Shown in pieces: positions 62,072 to 64,000 of a DNA stretch of 64,000 nt. The stretch comes from Trichomonas tenax. Lineage: Eukaryota; Parabasalia; Trichomonadida; Trichomonadidae. Where the stretch lies: contig JALKBU010000032.1 of the NCBI GenBank assembly GCA_023091735.1, positions 1 through 64,000 of the forward strand, written 5' to 3'. The notes under the pieces were generated by a model. The model had not been told where the DNA came from, did no database searches, and saw nothing but the letters and a program-made list of their open reading frames with translations. The translations under genes and the position numbers were made by a program. The stretch's first letter is position 1. Each line of letters starts with the position of its first letter.

Positions 62072-62668
62072 ATGACAGATATTGAATATAACCCCAACAG
62101 TAATTTAGGGATCCTTTATTATGTTAGAAATACAACAAATCATAAAAATGAGATTTCAGTTAGTATCAGTAGAACTCTTTGGAGAGCCTTAGAATATGGA
62201 GACCCCTATAGGATGTTAAATTATATTAGTGAAGATACTGTAAATGATAGCTGTGCTGTAATTACAGATGAAGCAGTAAACATGTGGTATCAAGTCAATT
62301 TCAAGATTCTCAAAGTTGCTTTAAGTAGCTATTATGTGCAGATGTGGGATAGGAGATTAAGATGCCAAAAGATGGAAGGCTCAAACAATGGAATTGACTT
62401 TGAATTAATCAATTCTTCGTCAATATCATCACCATCAACAAAGTTTATTAAATCATTTTTTCAATCATCAAATCCATCAAAAGCATATTCTATATTTCGA
62501 TACTCAACGACTTGCTATGGATTTGATGGAGCAGCTGCAAATCATTTGTATCGAATGGAATTTTTCGGGAAAGTATTCGGATTGAAGTTTCCTTCAGAGC
62601 TTGAAGATATAAAACCGTTCTCTTTCTTTTATATCTTCTATGCTGTCTATATTCCTGAATTATCTTGA
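62072..62668 (+). CDS. discoidin (F5/8 type C)-like protein, possibly 3'-altered
   Basis: 198 aa. The middle resembles the galactose-binding fold common in trichomonads: DPYRMLNYISEDTVNDSCAV, MWYQVNFKILKVALSSYYVQ, LRCQKMEGSNNGIDFELINS, and the closing strand LYRMEFFGKVFGL. There is no signal peptide, so the protein would be cytosolic unless the start is elsewhere. The last ~20 residues are aromatic-rich (FSFFYIFYAVYIPELS) and may be read-through beyond a damaged end. No initiator match was seen close to the ATG. Confidence 0.6.
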   Translation: MTDIEYNPNSNLGILYYVRNTTNHKNEISVSISRTLWRALEYGDPYRMLNYISEDTVNDSCAVITDEAVNMWYQVNFKILKVALSSYYVQMWDRRLRCQKMEGSNNGIDFELINSSSISSPSTKFIKSFFQSSNPSKAYSIFRYSTTCYGFDGAAANHLYRMEFFGKVFGLKFPSELEDIKPFSFFYIFYAVYIPELS

Positions 62669-63157
62669 AAAATGCTGTCTATTTTTATTTCCCCAATTTA
62701 ATATTGCTAGACCCAAAAAATATGTTTAAAAGTGACAATTATCAAATTTGATCAAAAGTGAGTTTTTTCATCAAATTTCATTCGTTGACATTATGTTTCA
62801 ACCACCTACTACGATTTTATTACACATAAAGAAAAGTATTAACGAGACATAAAGGATAAAAACATTAATATTTTTATCATTATTTTGCCAGTCATGATAT
62901 CGAGCATCAGCGAGTTTTGATTTGATTTTTAGATGTGAAATATATTGTTATCTACTAAATGATTCACGCATTTCCCAAAGATAAAAAATATTGAATTTTA
63001 GTATGAATCATTTTACATATGAATATATCGAGGAAAACCAAATATAAGCAAATACAGAGATAGTAATGAGGCTAAAAGTGAAATAATTTATTTTTGATTA
63101 AAAATAAAAAGGATAGAGCTTTGTAATTAAGATAAAAATAATCATTTAAAACATTAC
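62669..63157. other. intergenic, AT-rich
   Basis: No gene recognised. Confidence 0.5.
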
Positions 63158-63448
63158 TTAGAAATCATTGTGTTCTTCTTCCTCAGCTTCCTTTTGTCTC
63201 CTGATTTTTTCTTGCTGATCATAGATTTCGTTGTTCACAGCGTTCTGTACGAGGAAGCTTGCTGTTGACTTTGTTTCAAAGTCCTCATCTGGATAAACAG
63301 GATAGTGGATTTTGTAAGTTCCGTCGACAATATCGTTGATAATTGCTTCATAGATGTCGAAATCGTTGTTGTCGAGGACATAAATCTTCTCTCCTTTCAT
63401 GTAAACGTGTGTGTCTTCTCTAGAAAACTTAGGGTTCGCTTGTGTCAT
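63158..63448 (-). CDS. Tudor-knot/chromo-barrel-like small protein
   Basis: 96 aa. Residues 18-70 (GEKIYVLDNNDFDIYEAIIN, then GTYKIHYPVYPDEDFE) match the pattern of a Tudor-knot/chromo-barrel domain as in MRG15/Eaf3/Esa1, which bind methylated histone tails or nucleic acid. The rest is a charged helix (DQQEKIRRQKEAEEEEHNDF). The aromatic cage appears partly kept (Tyr, His-Tyr), but the Trp usually found after the last strand is absent. TCACTT (63453-63458, minus) is an initiator match four bases before the ATG. An E2F-like site lies ~118 bp upstream. A chromatin role is inferred. Confidence 0.7.
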   Translation of the reverse strand: MTQANPKFSREDTHVYMKGEKIYVLDNNDFDIYEAIINDIVDGTYKIHYPVYPDEDFETKSTASFLVQNAVNNEIYDQQEKIRRQKEAEEEEHNDF

Positions 63449-64000
63449 GGCAAAGTGAGATAAAAATAAAAGCTTTCAAAAATGAATTTTGGAAATTTAA
63501 ATTTTGCAATAGCTAGATATAACGATTTTCAAGTCTTTATTGAATTTGCATTCAAATTTTGAAAATTTGGCGGGAAAAAGTGAGAATATCATAAATAATA
63601 ATGTAAATATTATTTTTAAAATTACATCTACCGAATTTTCTAATGTTAGTTTACGTATTTCACCATTAGATGTGGAATGTCAAAGAAGAGTTTCCCCTCG
63701 GTGCTTGATCCGAAGCCTCTGTTGTATAGATTGAAATTTTCGATTTTATAATTTGACTTTTGGCAGACGGGAATTCGATTGCAAAAAATATACATAAAAA
63801 TATGACTATTTATGCTCGAAAATGGCAATATTATTTGAGTCATAATTTTTTTGTGTACAATCTAGGCTTTAGCATTATGACCAAAATAATTTACTTAAGA
63901 TAAACTTTAAGTATCGAAACATAAGTGATTAACTAATGGTCTCGAAAATATTGAATCAAAAATAATCTAAAATAAGCCATTGCCAACATTATGAATAGTT
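63449..64000. other. intergenic to right edge
   Basis: Includes the E2F-like TTTGGCGGGAAAAA at 63566-63579. Small ORFs here show no coding signs. Confidence 0.5.
63566..63579 (+). promoter_or_regulatory. E2F-like site TTTGGCGGGAAAAA
   Basis: The closest match in the window to the classical TTTGGCGGGAAA E2F site, 118 bp upstream of the minus-strand Tudor-knot-like gene. Confidence 0.4.

Noticed and set aside
1..64000. CRISPR arrays or bacterial operons
   Set aside because: No regularly spaced direct repeats; histones, axonemal and cohesin genes show this is eukaryotic nuclear DNA.

Overview
The window looks like nuclear DNA of a trichomonad parabasalid, most likely Trichomonas vaginalis or a close relative. 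The evidence is AT-rich DNA, compact intron-less genes with very short intergenic promoters, start codons preceded within about 5-35 bases by the parabasalid initiator TCA-Py-(A/T), a divergent H2A/H2B pair, and families expanded in this lineage: ankyrin/DUF3447-like, BspA-like leucine-rich repeat, Pmp-like, glycine-rich, discoidin-like and Maverick/Polinton elements. I assign the organism from gene content only.

Layout. 1-6340: tRNA-Arg at the left edge, a DM10 (EFHC/Rib72-type) axonemal protein, an unknown 211-aa protein and a beta-propeller-like type I membrane protein. 7487-9918: a complete but internally deleted Maverick with 305-bp terminal inverted repeats and a 5-bp target duplication. 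10.4-14.6 kb: a cysteine-rich discoidin-like secreted protein, a small membrane protein and a decayed glycine-rich gene. 15.0-27.3 kb: a decay zone with two broken type I membrane proteins, two broken ABC half-transporters plus a small inverted ABC copy, two decayed Pmp-like genes, and one intact coiled-coil gene (23236).

27.3-29.0 kb: Sec1/Munc18 (Vps33-like). 29.4-33.1 kb: gene fragments, a ~210-bp-arm inverted repeat and an ankyrin pseudogene. 34.1-48.8 kb is the housekeeping core: H2B/H2A, two ankyrin genes, a 54-aa membrane protein, a NAA40-like N-terminal acetyltransferase, an unknown helical protein, an Hsp110-like chaperone with a Gln/Tyr-rich tail, and a PDS5-like cohesin regulator with an AT-hook tail. 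48.8-50.2 kb is a nested inverted-repeat region. 50.2-54.1 kb: an ODAD2/ARMC4-like outer-dynein-arm docking protein and a seven-helix receptor-like protein. 54.8-57.8 kb: a second, badly decayed Maverick with a phage-tail-fibre-like and an HNH-nuclease gene. 58.3-63.5 kb: a Rab GTPase, a DNase II-like protein, a BspA-like pseudogene, a discoidin-like protein and a Tudor-knot-like small protein.

Themes. Two axonemal genes (DM10, ODAD2) and several chromatin genes (H2A, H2B, NAA40-like, PDS5-like, Tudor-knot-like) share the window, and three chromatin loci carry E2F-like TTTGGCGGG motifs next to their starts. The most unusual signal is an ABC half-transporter open over about 1.8 kb in one frame, with its initiator kept, but carrying eight in-frame stops and no frameshift. 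Most of those stops are TAA/TAG at plausible glutamine positions, and a Maverick ORF shows the same pattern.
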